From Clostridium sp. SM-530-WT-3G (GTDB lineage: Bacteria > Bacillota > Clostridia > Clostridiales > Clostridiaceae), in assembly GCF_012843905.1 (NCBI RefSeq), contig NZ_JABAGC010000008.1:36160-100159 (forward strand): DNA of 64,000 nucleotides. The letters run 5' to 3'. The notes under the pieces were generated by a model that saw nothing but the letters and a program-made list of their open reading frames with translations, did no database searches and was not told the origin of the DNA. The position numbers and the translations under genes are program-made. Below are positions 55,920 through 64,000 of this stretch, one piece after another. Numbering within the stretch: position 1 is the first letter of the stretch; the number at the start of each line of letters is the position of its first letter.

Positions 55920-56106
55920 AGTATTCCTTCCTTTTCTTTTAAATTTAGATATTTACATAATTATTATGCCCAAATGCTTTTATATAATTATTTATTTATA
56001 CAATTAATTAGAAACCATAAATAGGAATTATAATATTAAGCATTATATTTTTATAAAAACAATTATAACTTTTGTTTTAACAAGAAAAATAATTCGAAAA
56101 AATCTA

Positions 56107-56190
56107 TTGACTACGTTTACAAAAAATGTTTATACTTTAATTGTAATATTTTTACATTTATTTCAAAAAACTTTTTTTCTAAAACCGGTT
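56107..56190 (+). promoter_or_regulatory. Lichenase promoter with AACCGGTT palindrome
   Basis: TTGACT (56107-56112), an 18-base spacer and TATACT (56131-56136). Downstream of the predicted start, AACCGGTT (56183-56190) is a perfect palindrome with a central CG, like LacI/CcpA-type operators. It could place the lichenase under carbon control. Confidence 0.6.
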
Positions 56191-56222
56191 ACGAAATTTA
56201 AATTTTAAGGGGGATGTTTACT

Positions 56223-56948
56223 ATGAAGATTAAAAAATATTTTAAATTAATTACAATGGGTGCAATCATTATAAGTTCATTAACAACACCTGTACATGCA
56301 ATTGTAAATACACACTTTGCAGATGAATTCAAATATTTTAATTCAAGTAAATGGGAAAAATCAGATGGATGGAGCAATGAAGGTATGTTTAACTGTACTT
56401 GGAGAAAGAATAATGTTAGCTTTTGGGATAATGAAACTATGCAACTAAGCATTTATCAAGATTCAGGTAACAAACCTTATTCTGGCGGTGAATATAGAAC
56501 ACGTGATACATTTGGTTATGGTTTATATCAAGTTAATATGAAACCAGCCAAAAACCCTGGAGTTGTCTCTTCTTTTTTCACATATACAGGTCCAACTGAT
56601 GGTACTCCTTGGGATGAAATAGATATTGAATTTTTAGGTAAAGATACTACTAAAGTTCAATTTAATTATTATACAAATGGTGTTGGTAATCATGAATATG
56701 TATATGATTTAGGATTTGATGCCTCAGAGTCATACCACACTTATGCAATCGACTGGAAGCCAAATTATATAGCTTGGAGAGTAGATGGCAAAGAAGTTTA
56801 CAGAACTTATAATAATATACCTTCACATCCAGGTAAAATAATGCTTAATGTATGGCCAGGAATAAATGTTGATTCATGGCTTGGAAAATATGATGGAAAA
56901 ACTCCTGTTACTGCTTCTTATAATTGGATGGCTTATGATCCAGTATAG
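56223..56948 (+). CDS. Secreted endo-beta-1,3-1,4-glucanase (lichenase), GH16
   Basis: 241 aa. Residues 1-26 form a signal peptide (basic start, hydrophobic core, VHA cleavage region). The mature part is a GH16 jelly roll with the catalytic EIDIEFLG (nucleophile and acid/base Glu) and the substrate-cleft motifs YRTRDTFGYG, DGTPWDEIDIEF and NVWPG. It cleaves mixed-linkage beta-glucans such as lichenan. AAGGGGG lies at good spacing before the ATG at 56223, so the ATG nine bases earlier is rejected. It is a single gene. Confidence 0.92.
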   Translation: MKIKKYFKLITMGAIIISSLTTPVHAIVNTHFADEFKYFNSSKWEKSDGWSNEGMFNCTWRKNNVSFWDNETMQLSIYQDSGNKPYSGGEYRTRDTFGYGLYQVNMKPAKNPGVVSSFFTYTGPTDGTPWDEIDIEFLGKDTTKVQFNYYTNGVGNHEYVYDLGFDASESYHTYAIDWKPNYIAWRVDGKEVYRTYNNIPSHPGKIMLNVWPGINVDSWLGKYDGKTPVTASYNWMAYDPV

Positions 56949-56957
56949 CGTATAGAA

Positions 56958-56991
56958 AAGCTGTCGTACTAATTATTTAGTTCGGCAGCTT
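56958..56991. terminator. Lichenase-side hairpin
   Basis: 15-base arms (56958-56972 with 56977-56991) with two mismatches. The flank is not U-rich on the plus strand, but is U-rich on the minus. Confidence 0.65.
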
Positions 56992-57012
56992 AAATTCCTA
57001 TACTACAAAAAA

Positions 57013-57053
57013 TACTCACATCTATAGATTTTAAAACCTATAAGATGTGAGTA
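57013..57053 (-). terminator. Terminator of the GGGtGRT gene
   Basis: TACTCACATCT/AGATGTGAGTA arms with a U-run on the minus strand, 14 bases past the stop of the GGGtGRT gene. Confidence 0.85.
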
Positions 57054-57067
57054 CCCTAGTCAAAAGA

Positions 57068-58069
57068 CTATTTGCTCATAGCTTCTTCTACAGCAACTGC
57101 ACAAGCAACTGTGCATCCTACCATTGGGTTGTTACCCATTCCGATAAGACCCATCATTTCCACGTGAGCAGGAACTGATGATGAACCAGCGAATTGTGCA
57201 TCTGAGTGCATTCTTCCCATAGTATCTGTCATACCGTAAGAAGCTGGACCTGCAGCCATGTTATCTGGGTGAAGAGTTCTTCCTGTACCACCACCTGATG
57301 CTACTGAGAAGTATTTCTTACCTTGTTCTACACATTCTTTCTTGTATGTTCCAGCAACTGGATGTTGGAATCTTGTTGGGTTAGTTGAGTTACCAGTGAT
57401 TGATACGTCAACACCTTCCATATGCATGATTGCAACACCTTCTCTAACGTCGTCAGCACCGTAACATCTTACCTTTGCTCTTGGTCCGTTTGAGAATGCT
57501 TTTTCTCTAACTACTGTTACTTTACCAGTGTAGTAGTCGAATTTAGTTTCAACGTAAGTGAATCCGTTGATTCTTGAAATGATGTATGCAGCATCTTTTC
57601 CAAGACCGTTTAAGATAACTCTTAATGGTTCTTTTCTTACTCTGTTAGCTTTTTCAGCTATTTTGATAGCACCTTCAGCAGCAGCGAATGATTCGTGTCC
57701 TGCTAAGAATGCGAAACATTTAGTTTCTTCTCTTAAAAGCATAGCTCCTAAGTTTCCGTGTCCTAAACCAACTTTTCTATCGTCAGCAACTGATCCAGGG
57801 ATACAGAATGCTTGTAATCCTTCTCCGATTGCTTCAGCAGCTTCAGCAGCCTTTGTGCAACCTTTCTTTATAGCTATAGCAGCACCTAAAGTGTAAGCCC
57901 ATCCAGCGTTTTCGAATGCGATTGGTTGAGTTTCTTTAGCTATTGTATAAGGATCTACTCCTTTTTCAGCACAAACTGCCTTTGCATCTTCTAAAGTTTT
58001 CATTCCGTATTTTTCTAATACTGGAGTGATTTGGTCTATTCTTCTTTCATAACTTTCAAATAATGCCAT
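57068..58069 (-). CDS. GGGtGRT protein
   Basis: 333 aa member of the family named for its ASGGGTGRTLHP motif (about residues 255-265). Function unknown. Other conserved stretches are AFCIPGSVADDRKVGLGHG, FLAGHESFAAAEGA and FAGSSSVPAHVEMMGLIGMGNNPMVGC. Codon use is much less AT-biased than its neighbours, suggesting high expression. It follows the NifU-like gene by 25 bases, and this pair is widespread in anaerobic clostridia. An iron-sulfur or redox-related role is inferred only from the partner. Confidence 0.9.
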   Translation of the reverse strand: MALFESYERRIDQITPVLEKYGMKTLEDAKAVCAEKGVDPYTIAKETQPIAFENAGWAYTLGAAIAIKKGCTKAAEAAEAIGEGLQAFCIPGSVADDRKVGLGHGNLGAMLLREETKCFAFLAGHESFAAAEGAIKIAEKANRVRKEPLRVILNGLGKDAAYIISRINGFTYVETKFDYYTGKVTVVREKAFSNGPRAKVRCYGADDVREGVAIMHMEGVDVSITGNSTNPTRFQHPVAGTYKKECVEQGKKYFSVASGGGTGRTLHPDNMAAGPASYGMTDTMGRMHSDAQFAGSSSVPAHVEMMGLIGMGNNPMVGCTVACAVAVEEAMSK

Positions 58070-58094
58070 TTTAAATTTCCTCCTTCACAAATAA

Positions 58095-58787
58095 TTAGTT
58101 ATGTCTTGGGTCTAATAATTGAGCAGCATCATCAACTCTTCCGTATTGTCCTCTAGCAGCTTCTAAAGCTTCGTTAGCGTCAACACCCTTAGCGATGCTT
58201 TCCATCATTTTTCCTAAGTTAACAAATTTGTATCCGATGATTTCTTTATCTTCGTCAACAGCTACTTCTGTAACATATCCTTCAGCCATTTCAAGGTATC
58301 TTGGTCCTTTAGCTAAAGTTCCGTACATAGTACCAACTTGTGATCTTAATCCTTTACCTAAGTCTTCAAGACCTGCTCCGATTGGTAATCCACCTTCAGA
58401 GAAAGCAGTTTGAGTTCTTCCGTAAACGATTTGTAAGAATAATTCTCTCATTGCTGTGTTTATAGCATCACAAACTAAGTCTGTGTTTAATGCTTCTAAT
58501 ATAGTTTTTCCTGGTAATATTTCAGAAGCCATTGCAGCTGAATGAGTCATTCCTGAACATCCAATTGTTTCAACTAATGCTTCTTGGATGATACCATCCT
58601 TAACATTAAGTGTTAATTTACAAGCTCCTTGTTGTGGTGCACACCAACCTATACCATGAGTTAAACCTGATATATCAGTGATTTGTTTTGATTGTACCCA
58701 TTTTCCTTCTTCAGGAATTGGTGCTGGTCCATGATTAGGACCTTTAGCAAGTACACACATTTCTTCAACTTCTTTTGAATACATCAT
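58095..58787 (-). CDS. NifU-like iron-sulfur scaffold protein paired with GGGtGRT
   Basis: 230 aa, with conserved Cys in GWCAPQQGACKL and TIGCSGMTHSAAMASEIL, resembling the N-terminal NifU/IscU scaffold domain, extended by about 100 residues. It begins MMYSKEVEEMC. The first ATG has AGGGAGGAGC upstream, so either of two ATGs may be used. It is the first gene of the two-gene operon, with strong codon bias. A cluster-assembly role is by homology; its client is unknown. Confidence 0.88.
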   Translation of the reverse strand: MMYSKEVEEMCVLAKGPNHGPAPIPEEGKWVQSKQITDISGLTHGIGWCAPQQGACKLTLNVKDGIIQEALVETIGCSGMTHSAAMASEILPGKTILEALNTDLVCDAINTAMRELFLQIVYGRTQTAFSEGGLPIGAGLEDLGKGLRSQVGTMYGTLAKGPRYLEMAEGYVTEVAVDEDKEIIGYKFVNLGKMMESIAKGVDANEALEAARGQYGRVDDAAQLLDPRHN

Positions 58788-58901
58788 ATATTTTTGCTCC
58801 TCCCTAATTAATAGATATTCACAACTATTAAACCTTATTTCTAAGTTTCTAAATTGTCCTGGACATAATATATCCCAGCGGGGCGTTTTTACCCTATTAC
58901 T

Positions 58902-58930
58902 ATTCTAGCAAATGATTTACGTTCGAACAA
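58902..58930 (-). promoter_or_regulatory. Promoter of the NifU-like/GGGtGRT operon
   Basis: TTGTTC (58930-58925), a 17-base spacer, TAGAAT (58907-58902) on the minus strand. A 100-base leader with a GC-rich patch (GGGGCG, about 58879-58885) precedes the ribosome site, so leader-level control is possible. The rest of 58788-59270 shows nothing besides the hairpin at 59225. Confidence 0.65.
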
Positions 58931-59224
58931 CCTTTATTTTAAATTTTGTCCACTAATTTTTCATTTTTTTTACTTTCTTCTTAAAAATCTAATAATTTCA
59001 ATATTTTTTCAATCTATAAATCACCAATCCTATATCCTATTAATTTTATATTTTTGAATAATAATACAAAATATCTATATTTTATAAAATTACAAATAAA
59101 AATCACCATTATTTCTCTTGATTTTTTATTTACATATGATATAACTCAAAAACAGCCATAATAATTATCACTGATAAAGATAATCTACAAGAAAATAATT
59201 TAATAGCTAATTCATATATTTTTC

Positions 59225-59256
59225 AGCTGTATCATTACATAATATATGATACAGCT
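59225..59256 (-). terminator. Hairpin after the 103-aa gene
   Basis: 11-base arms (59225-59235 with 59246-59256), 15 bases past the stop. A weak tail on the minus strand. Confidence 0.6.
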
Positions 59257-59270
59257 ATTCTTTAATAAAA

Positions 59271-59582
59271 TTACTTTTCTTTGCTTACTTCTTCTTTTGT
59301 TCTCGAACTTCTCTCTTTATTTGAATACTCAAATCCCAAAACGTCCTGTGAATTCTTTGCGTGCGATGTTATCGAATTTGCACCTCCAGATTCAGTCTCA
59401 TTAACTGGAATACCATCAATCAAATTATCATTTTTATTTCCTTTAGTATTATGAAGTAATTCATCCTTACTTATATTAAGAACTGGTGCACTATAAGGTA
59501 CATCCCCATACGCTTCAACAGATGATATATTAGTATCTGTTAATCCCATTGTTACTCTACTTAAATTTATACTGTCACTCAA
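59271..59582 (-). CDS. Small hydrophilic hypothetical protein, 103 aa
   Basis: I do not recognise this protein. It starts LSDSINLSRVTMGLTDTN and is rich in Ser, Asn, Glu and Lys with no membrane helix, probably disordered. The start is taken as the TTG at 59582, with AAAGGAG 9 bases upstream; an ATG three codons earlier sits directly on the ribosome site. A spore or surface function cannot be excluded; no neighbour gives a clue. Confidence 0.65.
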   Translation of the reverse strand: MSDSINLSRVTMGLTDTNISSVEAYGDVPYSAPVLNISKDELLHNTKGNKNDNLIDGIPVNETESGGANSITSHAKNSQDVLGFEYSNKERSSRTKEEVSKEK

Positions 59583-59877
59583 GAAAAACATCTCCTTTAA
59601 TTTAATATCTCTTTATTTTTGTTTATGATATCAAAACTATTTTCTCCTATATAGCATTTTCAATACTTATACTATAAGTATTATATTTTCTATTATAGTT
59701 AACACTATTATTAGCTTGTAATTTTTATATTAATTTATCTAAGTAATTCAAACTATTACTTATAAATTCATACGTTATCACTAGTCTATATTAAATAATA
59801 TTGTTCTTAAAATCATTTACAATAAAATATTAAATATAATTACTATACATATTATAAGAATATTTTTCAAAAAATTA

Positions 59878-59906
59878 TTGAATTTTTTTTATATACATGC
59901 TAAAAT
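59878..59906 (+). promoter_or_regulatory. Promoter of tRNA-Leu
   Basis: TTGAAT (59878-59883), a 17-base spacer and TAAAAT (59901-59906), 20 bases before the tRNA. The upstream gap from 59583 to 59877 is AT-rich with no other feature. Confidence 0.65.
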
Positions 59907-59925
59907 AATTTTTGTCGGTTAGTAT

Positions 59926-60012
59926 GCCGCTGTGATGGAATTGGCAGACGTGGTGGACTCAAAATCCTCTGGTAGTGATATCGTGCCGGTTCGAATCCGG
60001 CCAGCGGCACCA
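59926..60012 (+). tRNA. tRNA-Leu (CAA)
   Basis: 87-base class II tRNA with encoded CCA. The acceptor GCCGCTG pairs with CAGCGGC. The 7-base anticodon loop CTCAAAA reads CAA. There is a long variable arm (TGGTAGTGATATCG region) and a canonical T-arm GCCGGTTCGAATCCGGC. It decodes UUG. It is a single tRNA, with a terminator at 60028. Confidence 0.95.
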
Positions 60013-60027
60013 TTTATTTCCTAGAAT

Positions 60028-60065
60028 GGCTGTATTACTTGGTTTAAACACCTTGTAGTACAGCT
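60028..60065 (+). terminator. tRNA-Leu terminator
   Basis: 11-base arms (60028-60038 with 60055-60065, with G-U or mismatch) followed by TATTTTTG, 16 bases past the CCA. Confidence 0.85.
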
Positions 60066-60159
60066 ATTTTTGTTTACTTGGTACTATAATTAATAACACC
60101 TCACCAAATTATTTTGTTACTTTTCTACTATATCCATTCCCCCTCAATACTCATTCTAC

Positions 60160-60215
60160 AAGCAAATATATAAGAATATATATTCATTTATATTTAAGAA
60201 TATTTATTCTCTTAA
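60160..60215. repeat. AT-rich repeat like 18350-18387
   Basis: AAGCAAATATATAAGAATA (60159-60177) and the next 18 bases closely match the left half of the ruvB terminator region at 18351-18387, about 32 of 37 identical by eye. This copy is followed by a different tail. Confidence 0.5.
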
Positions 60216-60290
60216 ATATAAAAATATCAGTATATAAAAATTAATTAATTTAACAAAAAATAATGGTTTTAATATCTATGTATTTAATCA

Positions 60291-60344
60291 AATAAAGAGA
60301 ACAGATATTTATTTAATCACATATAAATACCTGTTCTCTTTATT
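60291..60344 (-). terminator. Terminator of the ion channel gene
   Basis: Perfect 14-base arms (60291-60304 with 60331-60344), 39 bases past the channel stop. Confidence 0.85.
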
Positions 60345-60383
60345 TCTAATTATTAAACTCATCAAGTAAAATTCCAAATCAAT

Positions 60384-61244
60384 TTACTTTTTTTTATCTT
60401 CTTTCCCACTTAGTGCTATACCTAAACCAATATACATAAGATAAAACATTCCTATTATTTCTAATATAACTATAATTTTTGCAATAATATTTTTAGGTAC
60501 AATATCCCCATATCCTATTGTTGAGAAAGTAATTATACTAAAATAAATACCATTAGTCATAATCTGTAAAATGCTATTTACGCCTTCATACATAATTGAG
60601 TTAGAAAAATTCAATTGATCACCAATCTCAATATTTAATTGCTGCCCCATATAAGTATGTGTAGTATCAATAGCCATGAGCATTGTAAATATAATAGCAA
60701 ATGATACTATATATAAAACAATATATCTACAGAATTCACCAACATTAAATAAATCTTTTTCTTTATATAGTTTAAGTGCAAGTTTACTGAATGTATATGC
60801 TAAATATAAAGCTGTTAATAGAGTAAACAAACTAAATCCTTGAAAAAACTTTTCAAGTGAAGCATGATATATAATTTCTGCATATTTATTTTTACTTAGC
60901 AATATAGAGAAGGATGGAAGAAAAAGAAGTGATGCAATACCAAATAATACGGCATACTTATCCTTTTTAGTTCTGTTATATATTGTTGCCAAAATAATCA
61001 TAGCCAAAAAGATTACTATGCATACCGACAATAAAAATCTTACTGATAAATTTATAGATACAGTTTGTATAATTCCAAAAGCAGTTAATCCATATATGGG
61101 AATAAATAAACTTATTATACATTTAATCATTGCAAATTTATCTTCTAATAATCTCTTTAAGTATGAAGTATAGAATAACAAAGTACTCAGATACATAATC
61201 CCCCAAAAAATAAATACCCCTATCCAAATCCCTATGCTCTCCAT
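60384..61244 (-). CDS. Potassium channel family protein
   Basis: 286 aa membrane protein with several transmembrane helices. The pore motif STIGYGDIVP (about 250-260) near the C terminus is the K+ selectivity filter, between two pore-lining helices, as in two-helix ion channels. The N-terminal five or six helices are not recognised and may be a sensor or lipid-facing domain. No RCK/TrkA ligand domain follows. No obvious operon partner. Confidence 0.85.
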   Translation of the reverse strand: MESIGIWIGVFIFWGIMYLSTLLFYTSYLKRLLEDKFAMIKCIISLFIPIYGLTAFGIIQTVSINLSVRFLLSVCIVIFLAMIILATIYNRTKKDKYAVLFGIASLLFLPSFSILLSKNKYAEIIYHASLEKFFQGFSLFTLLTALYLAYTFSKLALKLYKEKDLFNVGEFCRYIVLYIVSFAIIFTMLMAIDTTHTYMGQQLNIEIGDQLNFSNSIMYEGVNSILQIMTNGIYFSIITFSTIGYGDIVPKNIIAKIIVILEIIGMFYLMYIGLGIALSGKEDKKK

Positions 61245-61501
61245 TTAAATATCTCCCTCATAATAAAATATATTTTTTATCACAACATAAATTATACATC
61301 AAATATTCACTTTACATATATTTATTAATCTTCTTCAATACATCTTTAATAATATACCTTTAATAATATATAAAATTAAAACATTTAAATTATATATATT
61401 AATATTTTTTATACGTGTTTATTTTCATTTTGTATTAAAATTTCACTATAAAACTTCAAATATACTAAATCCATATTAAAATATACTTTTTTTATTGCAT
61501 A

Positions 61502-61544
61502 AATAAACGAGTAAATCTTTTAATTTAAGATTTACTCGCTTATT
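61502..61544 (-). terminator. MCP terminator
   Basis: 18-base arms (61502-61519 with 61527-61544, one mismatch), immediately past the MCP stop. Confidence 0.85.
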
Positions 61545-61545
61545 C

Positions 61546-63042
61546 TTATTTTTCAAAATGATTTTCTAAGTTATTCATTAATATATTTATTCTATCACTT
61601 ATGGCTTCAAGTACTTGTATTTTTTCTAAATTTTTTGCTGAAATATTTATGCTACCTTCAGATAAAGCTAATGTATCATCTGATATTGTTTCAAGTGATG
61701 ATATACTCTTTTGTACTATTTCACTTGCTCTTGAAATATCATTCATAAGTTCAGAAACATTTTCAACCTGTCCCTTTACTTCATTCATTATATTTTCTAT
61801 CTTTTCAAAAGATTCAGTTGTACTAATTACAAGTGCATCTTCTTCTAAAGTCTCTCTTACAAGGCCCTCAACATCTTTTACAGATGCTTCTGTATCCTTT
61901 TCAAGTTCAACTATTATTCTTTCTATATCTGAAGCATTACATTTACTTTCTTCTGCTAATTTAGCTATTTCTTCTGCTACTACTGAGAACCCTTTTCCTG
62001 CTTCACCAGCTCTTGCTGCTTCAATTGCTGCATTTAATGCTAAAAGATTTGTTCTATCAGCAATTTCTCTAATTACACTTGTTATAGTTGCAATATTAGC
62101 TGATTTATCTGCAAGCAATTTCATCCTATCATTAACTTGAGTACTCATACTATTAATATTACTACTCTTATCACCTAAAACATTAACATTTTTAGTTCCA
62201 ATATCAACAGCTTTACTAGCCTCTACTGATGAAACCAATACTTTTTGCGCCTGAGATGATGTATTATCTATTTTCTCTATTATTTCATCTATTAATTTCA
62301 CTTGAGCTTGTACACTCTTTGATGTATCTTCAGCTCCCTTAGATATATCTCCAACTGATTTATTAACAGTTATAGTACTTTCTCCAAATTCATTTACTAT
62401 TATATTTAATTCTTTAGAATTTGATCTTACCTCACTAACAACTGATTTAAGCTCATTAATCATACCTTCAAGTTGAATTTTTTGTAATTCAACTTCTAAA
62501 ATATTATTCTCAACATTATCATTAGTCTCTCTTAACGCTCGGCTTATATAACATAAACTAGGTACAAAGAATAGTATTATTAGGATCATTATCATTGCTT
62601 CTTTTTTATTCACATTTGTCAAATTATTGTATAAAAACAGTATTATTCCAACAGCTGTACCTGTAGTATGTACAGCAAATAATTTTCTATTTCTATATAA
62701 TACAAGTAATATTGCTCCAGGATAATATATAGTTAATACTGCCGGAACATTAGAATGCCATACTGTTGATATAAATGTAATCAGACATAATACATTAAAC
62801 AACCATGGTAATTTCATACTCGCTGCATCATTTTTTAATATTATTGCTCCACCAATTCCAATGCCTAACGTTGTTAATACTGATATTAAAAACACCAAAA
62901 ATTCTTTTTCTCCAGACTTGTACTGAGTGAATTCTGCAATTGCACTAAAAAAAAATATAGCTGTTGCAGTCAAATGAACAAATTTATTTGTCTTTCTAAA
63001 GTATTCATTTCTAATACTTTTTATTTTTTCATTATTTTCCAT
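61546..63042 (-). CDS. Methyl-accepting chemotaxis protein
   Basis: 498 aa. Five or six transmembrane helices (about 20-165) with little extracytoplasmic sequence, so the signal is probably sensed in the membrane or cytosol. A cytosolic signalling domain (about 200-495) has the hairpin tip [43 protein letters not shown], which binds CheA/CheW. No HAMP domain is obvious. No che gene is nearby. Confidence 0.93.
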   Translation of the reverse strand: MENNEKIKSIRNEYFRKTNKFVHLTATAIFFFSAIAEFTQYKSGEKEFLVFLISVLTTLGIGIGGAIILKNDAASMKLPWLFNVLCLITFISTVWHSNVPAVLTIYYPGAILLVLYRNRKLFAVHTTGTAVGIILFLYNNLTNVNKKEAMIMILIILFFVPSLCYISRALRETNDNVENNILEVELQKIQLEGMINELKSVVSEVRSNSKELNIIVNEFGESTITVNKSVGDISKGAEDTSKSVQAQVKLIDEIIEKIDNTSSQAQKVLVSSVEASKAVDIGTKNVNVLGDKSSNINSMSTQVNDRMKLLADKSANIATITSVIREIADRTNLLALNAAIEAARAGEAGKGFSVVAEEIAKLAEESKCNASDIERIIVELEKDTEASVKDVEGLVRETLEEDALVISTTESFEKIENIMNEVKGQVENVSELMNDISRASEIVQKSISSLETISDDTLALSEGSINISAKNLEKIQVLEAISDRINILMNNLENHFEK

Positions 63043-63256
63043 AACCTTCTCCTCTGTTATTTATAAATTTACCCTTAAAAAATATTTTATACTTATTTTT
63101 CGAATACATGTATTTTAACTTTATAGAAATAAACCATTTTTTTATAAATATTATAAAACTTAAATTTTTTTATTATTTTCCCAAAATTAGTCACCACTTA
63201 CGTTTTCACCAATGCTAAAATAAAAAAACAAAAGATATTAATTTAGGATGTTTTTT

Positions 63257-63856
63257 ATGAACTACGATTATATCGAACTTTTAGTTAAGGAATCAAAAAA
63301 TGAAAATGAAGAATCCAAGAATAAACTTATAGAAGAATTCAAACCTTATATACTCAATATCTGTAAAAGAACTTTTATACATGGCTATGATTTTCAGGAT
63401 ATTGAAAATGAATGTTACAGAATTTTATTTAGATGTGTTGAAATTTACAATATGGATACACATAGATTTGTTGCTTATGCTACCAATGGCATAAAAAACA
63501 GTATAAATTATCTTATTAAACACAGTATAAAATATAAAGATATAAATGGAGCATATACTCATACACTTACCCCTGAAATAGAACAATCTTTAAAATCAGA
63601 TGAAATGAATACAGAAGAACTTCTTTGTGCAAAATGTGACTGTGAGCAGTTAAAATATGCTTTATCAAAACTTAATAAAAAAGAAAGCGAATTAATAGCT
63701 TCTATATTTTTTCAAGGAACAACAGTAAAGAACTATGCCAAAGAAAAGGATCTATCATACTCTACTATAATCAAAAGAAAACGTTCAATATTAAATAAAC
63801 TCTTTAATCATATCAATATAACCAATTCTTCAGATAATAATCCTAAAATTTATTAA
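63257..63856 (+). CDS. TcdR/UviA-like sigma factor
   Basis: 199 aa. Residues about 20-95 resemble sigma region 2 (LIEEFKPYILNICKR, YDFQDIENECYRILFR) and about 130-185 region 4 (LNKKESELIASIFFQGTTVKNYAKEKDLSYSTIIKRKRSILNKLF). Size and layout match the TcdR/BotR/TetR/UviA group, which drive toxin or bacteriocin genes in clostridia, and also resemble helper sigma factors of mobile elements. No obvious target gene is in view. It ends about 60 bases before the group II intron. Confidence 0.75.
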   Translation: MNYDYIELLVKESKNENEESKNKLIEEFKPYILNICKRTFIHGYDFQDIENECYRILFRCVEIYNMDTHRFVAYATNGIKNSINYLIKHSIKYKDINGAYTHTLTPEIEQSLKSDEMNTEELLCAKCDCEQLKYALSKLNKKESELIASIFFQGTTVKNYAKEKDLSYSTIIKRKRSILNKLFNHINITNSSDNNPKIY

Positions 63857-63913
63857 AATCAGCCTCATAAATCGAGTAGGAGGTAGACAATTATTTTGTC
63901 TACCGACCTCTCA

Positions 63914-64000
63914 GTCGAGTAAGTAAGAGGAATTGCACCTCAAACTTCTCACAGAACCGTACGTGAAAGTCTCCTTTCATACGGCTCTTATCATTCAACA
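63914..64000 (-). mobile_element. Group II intron 3' end
   Basis: On the minus strand 63987-63954 is a textbook 34-base domain V: GAGCCGUA/UACGGUUC stem, a CG bulge, UGAAAG/CUUUCA upper stem and a GAGA tetraloop, including the AGC catalytic triad. It is followed by a domain VI stem-loop (63950-63917, GAG...CTC and AAGT/ACTT) with an unpaired branch-point A. The intron 3' end is therefore near 63914. The body and any reverse transcriptase lie beyond the right edge. A GGTAGACAA/TTGTCTACC hairpin (63882-63904) is in the 3' exon next to it. Confidence 0.9.

Noticed and set aside
58921..58928. GTTCGAAC palindrome considered as a LexA box
   Set aside because: The Firmicutes SOS box is CGAAC-N4-GTTCG; here the halves are in the reverse order.
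61601..62140. 179-codon plus-strand frame inside the MCP gene
   Set aside because: Shadow of the MCP signalling domain; Ser/Ile-rich with no motif.

Overview
The window is very AT-rich and densely coded. Its gene content is that of a low-GC, spore-forming anaerobe: GerW/YtfJ, a single bifunctional RelA, rubrerythrin, T-box controlled tRNA synthetases, a TcdR-like sigma factor and a GGGtGRT/NifU-like pair. I read it as Clostridium sensu stricto (close to C. butyricum or C. beijerinckii in style). Genus-level confidence is good; the species is a guess.

Layout. 1-760 is the 3' part of a molybdate-type ABC ATPase. 0.9-1.5 kb holds two small genes, one coiled-coil and possibly type VII secretion associated. 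1.7-21.5 kb is a conserved housekeeping block, all on the minus strand: map, ruvA-ruvB, queA-tgt-yajC, a TIGR04086-like protein, secD-secF, a degenerate RecJ-like protein, apt, relA, dtd, an MBL-fold hydrolase, hemZ (broken by one in-frame stop), hisS and aspS. Several gaps between these genes are filled by a dispersed repeat built from TTAACAG heptamers. 21.7-34.4 kb is mixed: a BofC-like protein, rubrerythrin, a membrane HExxH protein beside a radical SAM/SPASM protein, glgB, two small hydrophobic proteins, a probable free-standing structured RNA, fliB, mnmM, and a MarR-controlled drug exporter. 34.4-39.3 kb has thrS and serS, each behind a T-box leader, then cdd.

39.5-41 kb looks rearranged: an N-terminally clipped flavin reductase abuts a PucR regulator remnant. 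42.5-44.7 kb is a four-gene operon running ECF sigma, zinc-finger anti-sigma, DUF2953 and GerW. 45-47.7 kb holds a LysR/YoaK divergent pair and degV. 48-52 kb has a propeller-like protein lacking its start, a small unknown and a membrane diguanylate cyclase with a structured element upstream. 52.2-55.9 kb is an assimilatory-type nitrate reductase operon (FAD subunit, four-cluster ferredoxin, molybdopterin subunit), divergent from a secreted lichenase. 57-58.8 kb is the GGGtGRT/NifU-like pair. The right end has tRNA-Leu(CAA), a two-pore-less K+ channel, an MCP, a TcdR-like sigma factor and the 3' end of a group II intron entering from beyond the window.

No single novel locus dominates. The best second looks are the RNA at 27.4-27.6 kb, the structured element at 52.03-52.15 kb, the paired small hydrophobic proteins, the RecJ-like pseudoenzyme, the repeat family, the hemZ nonsense codon, the ECF-GerW operon and the GGGtGRT/NifU-like pair.
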